A stretch of DNA of 64,000 nucleotides from Diprion similis (GCF_021155765.1 NC_060111.1:4543481-4607480); one strand, 5' to 3'. Positions 26,140 through 35,193 are shown, numbered from the stretch's first letter. The notes: generated from the letters alone by a model not told the origin. Program-made: numbers and translations.

Positions 26140-27058
26140 TAGTTCTGTTGGTCTCGACTGTTCTGTTTGTAAAAAAGAAATAGTACGATTGTTGAAATAG
26201 CATTGACGTTAGTCCCATAAAAATATTTATTTGGCCAACATATTTTTACGACTGCTTGGCTTTCCGCATTTGTGTCGAGTGTCGTAAAGTCTGGAAATAA
26301 TATTGCAGTAATTTTTTACAACGATAAATAATTGCGTGCGCGTCTCAATTTTCCAAATCACTTAACTTCCACTGAATGTTACTTTTTACGACACTTCCAA
26401 CTTTCTCTGAAACACCACTCCAGCACTGCCCGAATAACCGTTTTCCTTAGTGACCAACCCTGACAATTCCTCACTGCTCACATACTAATCCAGGTAACAT
26501 CATATTCTGAGGTAAGAACTTGTTGTGGCTATACGTTGCGCTTACACTTTAAGCATTTTTTCACTAGAAACCAGACCACCAAACCAGTATGGCTGACGAA
26601 TGGTTCGCGAAGACGACGAGACACGAGCGTGCGGAAAATAATAACCACGCGAGTACTTACAGTCATGAAATATAACGAGTTTCTATCTATCCAAGAGCAA
26701 ATTTCACAGACCTGTGCTGCAAATTTCATTGCCTGGTGCACCGCCCACAAGCCGAATTCCACAAAGCCATACACAGGGTGTCCCGTTTACGTTGACATAG
26801 AAAAGTGTTTGCAATAAAAGTTTCACTTTTTATTCGGTGGACGTTTACAAGATCATTTCGAGCTTACCATTGCTTTTTCAAATGAATATATTTCTATAAT
26901 TATAAAATAATGTTAACGAATACAATCAGCGCGTTGTATAAACCGAATAATTGGATGTAAAAAAATTGTAGTAAATTTGAAAAGCGGGACTTGATTAATT
27001 TACTGCAATCGTCGTACACACACCGATTCGAGTTATGATAGTCACTGAGTATGTGAAT
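26140..27058. other. Intergenic DNA between TIL3 and TIL4
   Basis: No gene is recognised. Much of it is duplicated: about 26,190-26,470 matches 30,325-30,540, and about 26,920-27,045 matches 31,320-31,425 with only a handful of differences. A conserved minus-strand donor-like GTAAGT near 26,649 has a counterpart near 30,645 and could mark an untranslated exon, but I cannot show that. Confidence 0.45.
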
Positions 27059-27642
27059 TCACTCTTCATCGGGGAACTCCACCATAGGTATGCAAGGATT
27101 GTTGTTGCTTCGCAAGTATCCATCAACACCCTTGCAGTTTAAAAGTTCTTCCAAACACCCCTGAAATTAAAAAATCTAAAATAATTAAGAACGATTTACA
27201 TGCCATGGCAAATAGTGCAAGTGTTGGAATCGAATTTTAAATCTTCACGATGATTCTCATTTGAAAAATTTTCATCGCGGAATGGGGATATGTTTCGAAA
27301 TAATCATCGAATATCAACTTCGGTTCATTACTTACCTCCTGACAAGCCAAATCACCTTCATCACAGTCCTCATCGCACGGTGGGCAGTTCAATAGCAATG
27401 AATCAAGTTCACACAAGCCTCTACAGGTGTTGGCATCTCCAGGTTTTTCAAATTCAGATTGAACGAGAATTAAGAAAATTCTATACTAATTTATGCAAAC
27501 ATGTACGTTTCCAAAATATGCAGAACAGCATGAATTGTGCAAATAATTGTGAGATTGAACTTCCGTTTGGCAAAAGTTACTTACAGACGATTATCAGAAA
27601 GAGCCCCGCGACCAATGAAACAAGCAACGTTGATACCTTCAT
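27059..27642 (-). CDS. TIL4: divergent TIL-type peptide, lost canonical splice acceptor
   Basis: TIL-family paralog closest to TIL5. Exon 1 is 27,642-27,585 (signal peptide MKVSTLLVSLVAGLFLIIV), exon 3 is 27,160-27,059, and exon 2 ends at 27,336 with a good GTAAGT donor. At the place where TIL5 has a CAG acceptor (expected exon start 27,451) this gene has AAT, so the ancestral acceptor is gone. An AG 15 nt further in (exon start 27,436) keeps the frame and would give an 86-residue protein. The mature part has 9 cysteines and lacks the second cysteine of the CxC pair (CKGVDGYLRSNNNPC instead). The P1-aligned residue is Glu (CQE/GC), and the tail PDEE is acidic. It may be functional with a shifted acceptor, or an early pseudogene. 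Confidence 0.65.
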
Positions 27643-27691
27643 CTCGACTTCGATTCGCTTCAGTTGTGACCATTTTTCGACTTCCGTGTCG

Positions 27692-27699
27692 CTTATATA
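27692..27699 (-). promoter_or_regulatory. TATA box of TIL4
   Basis: TATATAAG on the minus strand, 50 nt upstream of the TIL4 start; the same spacing is conserved in TIL5. Confidence 0.65.
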
Positions 27700-28129
27700 C
27701 AATTTTTGATGCAAACAAAATTCTCGATACTCCTGAATCAACAGGTTTTACCAACATTCGAATACATTTTTGTTATTCCGTCTGGCTCCGCTGGTCAAAA
27801 GAATCCACTGAATTGAAACTGAGAAGAGACTGTTAGGAACAAACTTATAACAACTGCAGATTCCATCAGCGCTAAGGTAGTGATTTTGACATTTTTTTTA
27901 TTCACGATTACTGTCTTTTTTCCTACTTTCCATTTACCATTGTTGAAATATTGTTTTTGTCAATATGATGACGTCGAATAAACAATTTTTAAGTACAACT
28001 CGAAAGGAACGGGAACCATAAAAGTTTTTTCACTTAAAGTTATTATCGAATGATTAGATTGATTTTTGGTAATTTTTTTCTTACTGATACAATTTATGTT
28101 CGCTATAATGTGGTAAAGATTTTGGACGA

Positions 28130-28215
28130 GACAATTTTTACGAACCGCAAGTTTCGCATTCGCCGCCATACGTGGTGCACGACTCGTTGCATTGTAATAT
28201 TTGAAAACGTTGTCA
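28130..28215 (-). pseudogene. Broken relic of a TIL6-like exon 2
   Basis: The minus strand matches TIL6 exon 2 (for example the CTMYGG...ETCGS segment), but the acceptor AG is mutated to AA and the frame hits TAA straight after CGS. Flanks also match TIL6: about 27,935-28,140 aligns with 32,805-33,000, and 28,262-28,323 with sequence upstream of TIL6 exon 2. Exon 3 and exon 1 equivalents are missing. This marks the end of the first duplicated unit. Confidence 0.7.
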
Positions 28216-28393
28216 TCAATTTTCAATTTCACCTGCAATAATAATCAACCGTGTAAAAACAGTGCCATTGCAATTGATCGATATTGATATTTTTCGAAAT
28301 TCTACAAAAATTTATGCACGCTTGAAGGAAAACTTTAAAAGCAAACACGAGCACTTCGTCATTCCAGTAACAAAGACGCTGAAATTCAAACAA

Positions 28394-28620
28394 TGTTTTA
28401 GTTTACCGAAAAAATTGGAAGGGCTGGAAAAAATGGAAAAAAATCGGCCCATCATGGTCCTGGTCTTGAAATATTTGGAATAGAAAATACACTTGCTAAG
28501 AAAGTTAAAAAAGGTCCTTTGCAGAATCGCTTTAAACATTTATAAATGATTGAACAGTTGAATAAAAAACCTTGGAAAATTCCGGGCACTATTTCAGAGT
28601 TGAAAGAATTGCAGAAACAA
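28394..28620. repeat. Duplicated TIL1-intron DNA with right arm of inverted-repeat element
   Basis: The start ('tttagtttaccgaaaaaatt') matches TIL1 intron 2 at about 23,060-23,165. It is followed by a segment ('actatttcagagttgaaa', about 28,536-28,618) resembling the right arm of the element at 6,004-6,452, which TIL1 intron 2 lacks. The left edge, between 28,323 and 28,394, is the probable deletion junction that removed exon 3 of the TIL1 copy. Confidence 0.45.
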
Positions 28621-28800
28621 TTTTGAACAAAATCAAATATGGTGAGGGTCAGACATTAGTTGGGTTCGCATGGAATTTCCCACATCCGGACATGGACAGT
28701 TCAGACTTTGATATTTTCAACACAATAAAAACACGCACATTTTCTTTTACCACTACTTCGAAAAATTGATATTTAAAAATTAGAATTGGACAAAAATTAC

Positions 28801-29078
28801 CGCCACGCAAGCTCCTCCCATCTGACCGCAGGGTGGTTCGCATGTTGTACAGTTCGTAGGACTCATTCCGGGTCCGCACTGATCTTCATTCTGGGCTCCT
28901 ACCGTGGCTGAGATTTTATGGATAAGCATTAGGTGCGGAAACACACCGAGCGCGATCGAACGATTCCGATCTTATTGTCAACGAGATTTCACTGTATTTT
29001 GGTCAGATACTCACAGACGATAATGAGCAGAACTCCTGCAACTAATCGTAAGACCCGGGCTACCGACGCAGCTTTCAT
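28801..29078 (-). pseudogene. TIL1 duplicate lacking exon 3
   Basis: Exon 1 (29,078-29,015) and exon 2 (28,907-28,801) are nearly identical to TIL1, including signal peptide, CGPGMSPTNC and GACVA, with one visible amino-acid change (Gln to Arg in the signal peptide). No third TIL exon follows: the DNA downstream runs into the TIL6-like relic. If exon 2 were read through its donor the frame adds only VIFVQF before a stop, giving a peptide with half a TIL domain (five mature cysteines). The TATA box and promoter are intact, so it may still be transcribed. Most likely a truncated pseudogene; a short secreted product cannot be excluded. Confidence 0.75.
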
Positions 29079-29153
29079 CTTGGCATCGATGTGCAAAGTG
29101 CGCACTTTCTCGGCTAACGCGGATTAACGTAGAGCTCCGCTGATGCCGGCTGC

Positions 29154-29159
29154 TTTATA
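29154..29159 (-). promoter_or_regulatory. TATA box of TIL1 duplicate
   Basis: TATAAA on the minus strand, at the same 76-nt distance from the start codon as in TIL1. Confidence 0.5.
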
Positions 29160-29478
29160 TGGAAATATATGGAAATTGTTAAAGCAGTATCGCAGCTTAG
29201 AGCAAGAAAACATGCTTAATGTGCCGATGTGTGCTTCTGGATTTTTATATCACTGATGCAAAAATTGCAACACAACTTGAAGACAATACCACGGTTGCTT
29301 CTTCCGCTTACGGTGTTTAGTTACAAGTGCGTCTCGGCGATTGAAGTATATTTTCTATCGCTGTTATGTTTCGACCTAATTGTACAATACCAATTCCTGT
29401 CACACTGACAGTGGAGCAAATCGTCTCTGTGTGTAAGTAATTGTGAGATTGAATCTCCATTTAGCACAGGTAACTTAC

Positions 29479-29536
29479 AGATGGCGATAAGGAAGAGCTC
29501 CGTGACGACAGAGAGAAATAACGTTGATGTCTTCAT
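29479..29536 (-). pseudogene. TIL2 duplicate, signal-peptide exon only
   Basis: The 58-nt exon encodes MKTSTLFLSVVTELFLIAI, clearly the TIL2 signal exon, with an intact GTAAGT donor. Val-Gly of the hydrophobic core has become Thr-Glu, which weakens the signal peptide. TIL2 exons 2 and 3 are deleted: the intron joins directly to the duplicated TIL1 upstream DNA near 29,364. The promoter is displaced by about 570 bp by an insertion (29,579-30,124). I see no way to make a full TIL domain from here. Confidence 0.75.
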
Positions 29537-29578
29537 CTCGACTTGAATTCGCTATGTAAAATTTTTTTTTTTTGCTAT

Positions 29579-30124
29579 TAGTATGCGTAAAATGGGATTT
29601 TACGCATCGTTTAGCGCGTATGTGTAAAATAAAAAAGCTCCTTAATTCCCCGAATCGTTGTTTCCCGCACTCCTAGTTGAGGTTAGATTGATTCTGCGAA
29701 TTGTCAGTTCGAAATCAAAGTAACTCGTGAGAGTTGGGCTACGCCTCTTTGTTTACTATTTGCCTAACCCGGACGTCCCCGAATTATCTCGCTGTCATAC
29801 GGAGCCGTAGTGTAAGGAGTGTAAGAGATTAGTCGTCAGTCAGAAGCTCGAGAGTAAACACCCGCGTGCTGTGACATTTAGATTTGAGTTTTCTTTTCAT
29901 AATCCAACATGGATAGTGATCTTTGTGATGAAGAATTTTTACCACAAGATTTAATAGGTAATGAATATAAATAATACTATAATATTGTTCTTTTATTTAT
30001 TTATTTATAGTATATTCTGAGGTCGTATGGCTAAAAATATTGTTCATATCACGTGCGTAACTATTTACACCCTTGTGCGATCTCCCTGAGCGCTCAGGGC
30101 GGAAAACCGTGTTTTACGCACTAG
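29579..30124. mobile_element. Transposon-like insertion in TIL2-duplicate promoter
   Basis: Comparison with the uninterrupted TIL2 promoter shows about 570 bp of extra DNA. Its ends are imperfect inverted repeats of about 28 bp sharing TGCGTAAAA and a GG-TTTT-CGC block (left near 29,579-29,610, right near 30,095-30,124). A T run flanks the left side and no clean target duplication is seen. Inside is a plus-strand ATG frame of 21 codons (29,909-29,974) whose codon 16/17 boundary coincides with a splice-donor-like GGTAATG. It looks like a non-autonomous remnant of a DNA transposon retaining a 5' exon; the family is not identified. Confidence 0.6.
29909..29974 (+). CDS. Short frame inside the insertion, possible transposon 5' exon
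   Basis: ATG frame MDSDLCDEEFLPQDLI followed by GNEYK and stop. The acidic N-terminus and the AG/GTAATG donor-like junction after codon 16 suggest the first exon of a gene carried by the inserted element. No further exon is recognisable in the 150 bp that remain on this side. It could also be chance; confidence is low. Confidence 0.25.
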   Translation: MDSDLCDEEFLPQDLIGNEYK

Positions 30125-30155
30125 ATACGAAAAGTACTGTTAGACACATGCTCTG

Positions 30156-30163
30156 CTTATATA
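30156..30163 (-). promoter_or_regulatory. TATA box of TIL2 duplicate, displaced from its exon
   Basis: TATATAAG on the minus strand in sequence matching the TIL2 promoter (25,160-25,330). The insertion places it about 620 nt from the start codon instead of 46. Confidence 0.5.
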
Positions 30164-31435
30164 CGATTATTCGATGCAGGCAAAATGGTTGAAAAAATTG
30201 AATTAACAGAACTAAATGACATGTTTATATTTGGTTTGTTGTACGTGATGATAGACTTCTATATAAGGTAGGATCAAACAATACAGCTTACTTGGGATCC
30301 AAGAAACTCCATTGGCGTTGGTCTGACAAAAATATTTATTTGGCCAACATATTTTTACGACTGCTTGGCTTTCTGCAGGTGCGTCGAGTGTCATGAAGTC
30401 TTAAAATAATATCAACGTTAATGTTTCCAACGATAGATAATTCCGTGCGCTCTTCAGTTTTACAAATCTATTAACTTCCACTGAATGTTATTTTTTTACG
30501 GCATTTCCGATTTACTCTATAATACCAAACAAGAACTGCGTAAACAACTGTTTTGCATGTACTGTCCAGCCACGACAATTCTTCACGCTTACGCCCTTGC
30601 GAAAAAGATAAGATACAATTATACAGGAAATAGTAAACATGCAAATACTTACAATTATGAAATATATCGATATTCTAGCAATCGAAGAGTAAATTTTACC
30701 TCTACGTTTCAGACTGCATTGCACATCTCACAGGACGAGTTCCAGAAGGATATACAGCCTGCGCCTCGCCATGAACTGATGTGAAAAAAGAAATGGCTCC
30801 GAGAGCTCGTATTTGAAATTGCAACCCGAATTGATGATCATCGAAAGTGCGTAGCAGCAAGGTAAGTGATAATTTGCATCATAAATTTCCGATATTGTAA
30901 GCCACGTTGACATCTTGCACTTTGTTATTTTACCCATGCGATTTAATAATTCTATTCTCATCGATGGCTATTCAATTTGCCAATTATGAGTAAATGCAAT
31001 TGCTGTACCGAAATAAATAATTTCGCGTTCTAGAATTGTGATCTGCATGAAAGTGACGGATAAATATGTTTATTCACATCGTTTCGTGTAACGTGGACAG
31101 GGATCGATTGAATATAACCAGAAGAAGTGTTTCTTATATTTCTACGCCGATATTCACACTGGAAAGTTAAATTTTAGGCATATTAATCCGAGTGGGATGC
31201 TGGTAATAAAAACATCGAATATTTTCTCAAAATTCATTTTTCTTTAATTTCACACAAGGTTAGAAAATCTCATCAACATCCGTGTAATAGCAAAAAATAT
31301 ATCGATGAGTATAAAATAATGTTACTGAATACAATCAGTGCGTTGTATAAACCGAATAACTGCATGTAAAAAAATTGTAGTAAATTTGAAAAGCGTGACT
31401 TGATTAATTTACTGCAATTCATTCTACATCGGGAG
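30164..31435. other. Intergenic DNA of the second duplicated unit, TIL3 missing
   Basis: About 30,164-30,300 matches the TIL2 upstream region and 30,325-30,540 matches the TIL3 upstream region, so the TIL3 gene that should lie between them has been deleted. About 31,320-31,425 matches the 3' flank of TIL4. No gene is recognised in the rest. Confidence 0.55.
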
Positions 31436-32010
31436 TCAACGGCACTCAACTGTCTCCTTCACGCAATCACCGCTGTTGGCTCGGCAGTATCCAGTATCAC
31501 ACTTGCAGAAAATGGGTTTTGTCAAACAAAACTGGAAAAAAAAATCGAAAATAATTAAGACCGATTTATATGCCGTGAAAAATAGTGCATATATTAGAAT
31601 TGAATTTGAAATCTTCACGATGAGTCTCATGTTAAAAAAATTTTCATCGCGGAAAATTAATATGTTTCGAAACAATCATAAAATATCAACTTCAGTTCAT
31701 TACTTGCGGACAAGCCATCTTAGTTCCATTACAGTTCTCATTGCACGGTGGGCAGTTTGATGGCGTTGAATGAGGCTTACACAAGTTTCCACAGGTTCTG
31801 GCATCCCCAGGTTTTCCAACTGCAGATTAAACGAGAATTAAAAAAATTCTATACCAATTTATGCAAACATTTACGTTCCCACGATATGCAGAACAGCATG
31901 AAGTGTGCAAATAATTGTGAGATTGAACTTTCGTTTGGCAAAAGTAACTTACAGACGACTATCAGAAAGAGCCCCGCGACCAATGAAATAAGCAACGTTG
32001 ATGCCTTCAT
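31436..32010 (-). CDS. TIL5: secreted TIL-type cysteine-rich peptide (three exons)
   Basis: Predicted TIL-family inhibitor of 89 residues, duplicate of TIL4. Exons on the minus strand: 32,010-31,953, 31,819-31,704 and 31,531-31,436 (58, 116 and 96 nt). The signal peptide is MKASTLLISLVAGLFLIVV; the mature chain begins near FGKPGDARTC. It has 12 cysteines, with CPPC, CNENC and CNGTKMAC, then P1-aligned Gln (CPQ/FC) and FCKCDTGYC with a final VECR. The donor of intron 2 is CAA/GTAATG, weaker than the GTAAGT in TIL4, apparently through a 4-nt loss. Exon 1 differs from TIL4 at about 3 of 58 positions, but exon 3 is barely alignable. A TATA box lies 50 nt upstream. Function is inferred from the family. 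Confidence 0.85.
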
Positions 32011-32059
32011 CTCGATTTCGCTTCACTTCAGTTTTAACCATTTTTCGACCACTGTGCCA

Positions 32060-32067
32060 CTTATATA
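32060..32067 (-). promoter_or_regulatory. TATA box of TIL5
   Basis: TATATAAG on the minus strand, 50 nt upstream of the TIL5 start, in sequence closely matching the TIL4 promoter. Confidence 0.65.
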
Positions 32068-32282
32068 CAATTTTTAATGCAAAGAAAATAATCGACACTC
32101 CTGAATCAACAGGTTTCACCAATATTCGAATATATTTTTGTTATGGCGCGTGTCTCCGCTGGACAATGTTCAGACAAGTGCAATACTGTTCACAAGGTCG
32201 TTTATTACAATATACAGTCAACAATTTAATGGCTGAAATCATATTTTCATACGAAGTATGACAAATTTTATTTTAGCAACGA

Positions 32283-32425
32283 GCGTACATTGAGCAAATT
32301 AAAGTAAGCTTCGTCAGTTTTTTGAAGAACCTCACTTATAGATTCGCAAGTATCCCTACAGCTTTGACTGACTTGGTAGTATCTAGCATCGCATTTACTT
32401 GATTTCACATTTCATCTAACAAGGA
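32283..32425 (-). pseudogene. Possible relic of a TIL third exon
   Basis: The minus strand reads SKCDARYYQVSQSCRDTCES in a frame that aligns with TIL5 exon 3 (FCKCDTGYCRANSGDC), then runs on to a stop near 32,275. Sequence upstream ('ccttgttagatgaaa') matches the start of TIL5 exon 3 but carries an in-frame TGA and no clear acceptor. No partner exons 1 or 2 were found between here and TIL6. Probably a decayed TIL exon; it could be chance similarity. Confidence 0.4.
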
Positions 32426-33039
32426 AGGTATCCCAGGTCGATATCTCCGATTTGACTTTTTTATTTTTTTTATTGTAATATGTTATAGCAGACTGAAAAC
32501 CAAGCGTTATGTTTTTCGTTTAATCTCCCATTAAATACTCTAAGGGGGTGAAACCACCCTCCAAAGTAACCTGAAGGGTTACGTTCAACGGAACCTCAAT
32601 TCTTTAACTATCGGTGAAGAGATTAGAGTGATTAAAGCAGTGAAGACTGTTTGAAAAAAGATATTTGGCCAATTTTTACGATTCGCTATAAGTCGAATAT
32701 TGTTTTGGTCACCCTCTATAACTTGAAAACTTAGATAAGACGAAACCTCTTTTACTCGAAGAAATTAGCTCAGCCCTTGAGATTAAAATGACCATCATTG
32801 AAATATTGTTTCTTCAAAAATGATGACGTGGAATTAGCAATTTTCAAGGAAAACTTGAAAGGAACGGGAACCATAAAAGTTTCTTCACTTAAAATTAGTA
32901 TCGAATAACTAGATTGATTTTTGGTTGTTTTTTATTCAGCGATACAATTTATGTTCACTATAATGTGGTACAGATTTTGGACGAGAAAATTTCTCGGTCG
33001 AATTCTCTACACACCAGTTTTCGGCGACTTTTTGACAAG

Positions 33040-33943
33040 TCAACATTCCGAAAAGTTAACGCAATAGCCTGTAGAATTTTGTACTGTACCGCGAGGGCAG
33101 AAACATCCTTCAACGCATTGCTGAAAATGAGAAAAAAACTGCCATCAGCCATTTTGTATAATCGAACGCAGGGTAGAATATTCAATGTGTCATTTTTACT
33201 TACATCCAAACAATAAATGTCTGGATTGGCGCAGGTCGCGTTGCACGAACCGCAAGTTTCTCGTACGCCGCCATACATGGTGCACGAGTCGTTGCAATGT
33301 TCATCTGAAAACGTTGTTATCAATCATCAATTTCACGTGCAATAATAATCAACCGAGTAAAAACAGTCCCGTTCCAATTGATGGATATTGATATTTTTAA
33401 AAATTATGATCCACCGTTTTGACGTCGAAATCGCACAAAAATTTATGCACACTTGGACAATAGCTATTTATGTGACATGCCCGTAAACCGGCTGTTTTTT
33501 TTTGGCAAGGATAAAGATTTCAGGACGAACTGAAGGCGAGCCGGAAGCGAGTACTGAAATTATCCGAGCCAAAAAACGGTTTACGGGCATGCAACATACA
33601 ATATTTTTTACGGTATGAGCATTGAAAAGCAAAACGAAGAGTGAGCTTATACCGCGATCTGTTCGACGAAGCTACTTTATTCGGCAGTTTGGGATGCGCA
33701 CTTCGAACTGCGCATCAAAACTGCGGAATAAAGACTTTATTCCGTAACTTTGTTCGCTGCCGTATAAAGCGTCACTTTACGGAACGAAAACTGCCACAAA
33801 AGTGGACTTTTCAATGCTCATGCCGTAAAAAAAAAATTTTTAAACCAGTGCCGAGCGATACAAAGTAACAGGTAAAGCGACATATTACCTGCTAATACGA
33901 ACGTCGTCAACGCGACGAGGAAGATAACCGCAAACTTGAACAT
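33040..33943 (-). CDS. TIL6: secreted TIL domain peptide (three exons)
   Basis: Predicted TIL-family protease inhibitor of 78 residues. Exons on the minus strand: 33,943-33,889, 33,304-33,204 and 33,120-33,040. The signal peptide is MFKFAVIFLVALTTFVLAG. The mature chain DEHCNDSC... has 11 cysteines: an extra N-terminal CNDSC precedes a near-canonical core CGSCNATC, CLD/QC, then VEGCFC and a final GYCVNFSEC. The P1-aligned residue is Asp, unusual for an inhibitor of trypsin- or chymotrypsin-like enzymes. Four N-glycosylation sequons (NDS, NAT, NST, NFS) are visible in this small chain. Intron 1 (584 bp) carries two palindromic elements. A TATA box lies 63 nt upstream. A broken paralog lies at 28,130-28,215. 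Confidence 0.87.
33475..33592. repeat. Short palindromic element in TIL6 intron 1 (first)
   Basis: 'acatgcccgtaaaccgg' at the left end is matched in reverse complement by 'acggtttacgggcatgc' at the right end, around about 80 bp. It is MITE-like and has no coding capacity. Confidence 0.65.
33604..33836. repeat. Short palindromic element in TIL6 intron 1 (second)
   Basis: 'ttttacggtatgagcattga' on the left is matched in reverse complement by 'tcaatgctcatgccgtaaaa' on the right (one mismatch). Internal sequence also folds (for example 'tactttattcggcag' against 'ctgcggaataaag'). It lies 12 bp from the first palindrome, so two elements sit side by side in one intron. Confidence 0.7.
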
Positions 33944-34005
33944 CCTGGATGTGTAGAACTTGACGACTGTCACGAATATCGTTAATGCTGCGCTGGCCAC
34001 GGTTA

Positions 34006-34013
34006 TTTATATA
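34006..34013 (-). promoter_or_regulatory. TATA box of TIL6
   Basis: TATATAAA on the minus strand, 63 nt upstream of the TIL6 start codon. Confidence 0.6.
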
Positions 34014-34674
34014 CGTTTTCATATCGGCCTTTTCGAAGATAAAATAACCATTCGTTGATCACGTGGTACCTACCAGCTGTGCCAGCACTTGAACGTCTTT
34101 AATGTTTATTCGTATTTTAAAGTTACCATAAGGAAATGTGTGTCCATGAAACTTGCGAATCTCGTCGCGTGTATTTTTACTGTATATCTACATGCATTGC
34201 ACACAAGGATATGACTCATCGATATAGCAAATTGGATGATAGGTGATATTTTGATTTTTAATTATAACAGGAACGTAGAAAAAATATCAAGTGAAATTTA
34301 TCAACTCGTGATGTTCCTTTTCATTTTTTATAAAAACTTACCAGTTCCCTCGTCACTTTTCACAGAGATTGACGACGATTTTTTCCTGTTTGTTGAAATC
34401 GATATTTGCGAGTACCATATTGTTATTTTTTATTTTTATTTGTGCTAACTTTTTTCTTTATTTCTTGCTTTGTTCAGGTCAGATGAATTTCATGAAAATA
34501 TAACACTTGTATTATCTATTATATTATATGCAATCAGTTGTAATCAGAGTATCACTAATTTTTTTATGATTGAAAATGCAGATGATTCTAGGAGAATTGT
34601 TATTTTAATCATTACGATAGAGGTTCGGTCGATTAGTCAAGTTTTGAGGTCACTGTTTTTCCTGTCGTGGGTTT
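34014..34674. other. Intergenic DNA between TIL6 and TIL7
   Basis: AT-rich, with no gene recognised and no duplicate of it seen elsewhere in the window. It contains the presumed 3' untranslated region of TIL7 (an AATAAA on the minus strand at about 34,457-34,462). Confidence 0.45.
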
Positions 34675-35133
34675 TCAACATTCCGTAATCGGAATGCATC
34701 TGCCATTGATATTCCGGGCGTAATTCTCAGGACAGTGACAACCTACTCGGCATTCCTGAAAATTGGAATAACATCACGTCTAATAATTAGAATATGCTAC
34801 TACGCGGGAGTTTTTGAATTCGAAAAATCAAAGGATCTTTTATCATTTCGTGCGAGAAAATTTACAAACCTTTGTACAAATTGGATCCAGATTGTTGCAG
34901 GTTCTTTCGCACGATCCGCACGTTGTAAACACCGCGCCATTGCTGCACCTCCACCCTTGCGCGTCTGGAAATGTTATTTTTCAATTAATGCAGAAATAAT
35001 TATTGCAAGATGCAAAAAGATGGTCAAAATCGGATTGAGGCGATTCTCGGATCGTAGATGAATTTAGTTTCTCACCCGCAAACGTGAACGTCAGAGAAAC
35101 CAGAAAAAGCACCGTAGCAGTAAACTTAAGCAT
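34675..35133 (-). CDS. TIL7: canonical ten-cysteine TIL inhibitor (three exons)
   Basis: The clearest family member: a 77-residue precursor with exons on the minus strand at 35,133-35,076, 34,964-34,870 and 34,755-34,675. The signal peptide is MLKFTATVLFLVSLTFTFA. The mature domain has exactly ten cysteines in classical TIL spacing: WRCSNGAVFTTCGSC, CNNLDPIC, CTK/EC, RVGCHC and NGRCIPITEC. The P1-aligned residue is Lys, predicting trypsin-like specificity, by comparison with the Apis chymotrypsin inhibitor family where the scissile bond lies between the fifth and sixth cysteines. Introns are in phase 1 (after the signal peptide) and phase 0 (at P1-P1'). The donor of intron 2 is GTTTGT. A TATA box lies 55 nt upstream. 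It lies outside the duplicated block. Confidence 0.92.
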
Positions 35134-35187
35134 GTTTACTTCGTAGGATTTTTTCAAAAACTGCTCGACGTCTGCAGACCACTTTTA

Positions 35188-35193
35188 TTTATA
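35188..35193 (-). promoter_or_regulatory. TATA box of TIL7
   Basis: TATAAA on the minus strand, 55 nt upstream of the TIL7 start codon. Confidence 0.55.

Noticed and set aside
26529-26774. Minus-strand frame ending in Met-Thr at a GTAAGT donor, possibly an extra 5' exon
   Set aside because: The donor is conserved in the duplicate near 30,645 but the protein frame is not, so it is not coding as far as I can see.
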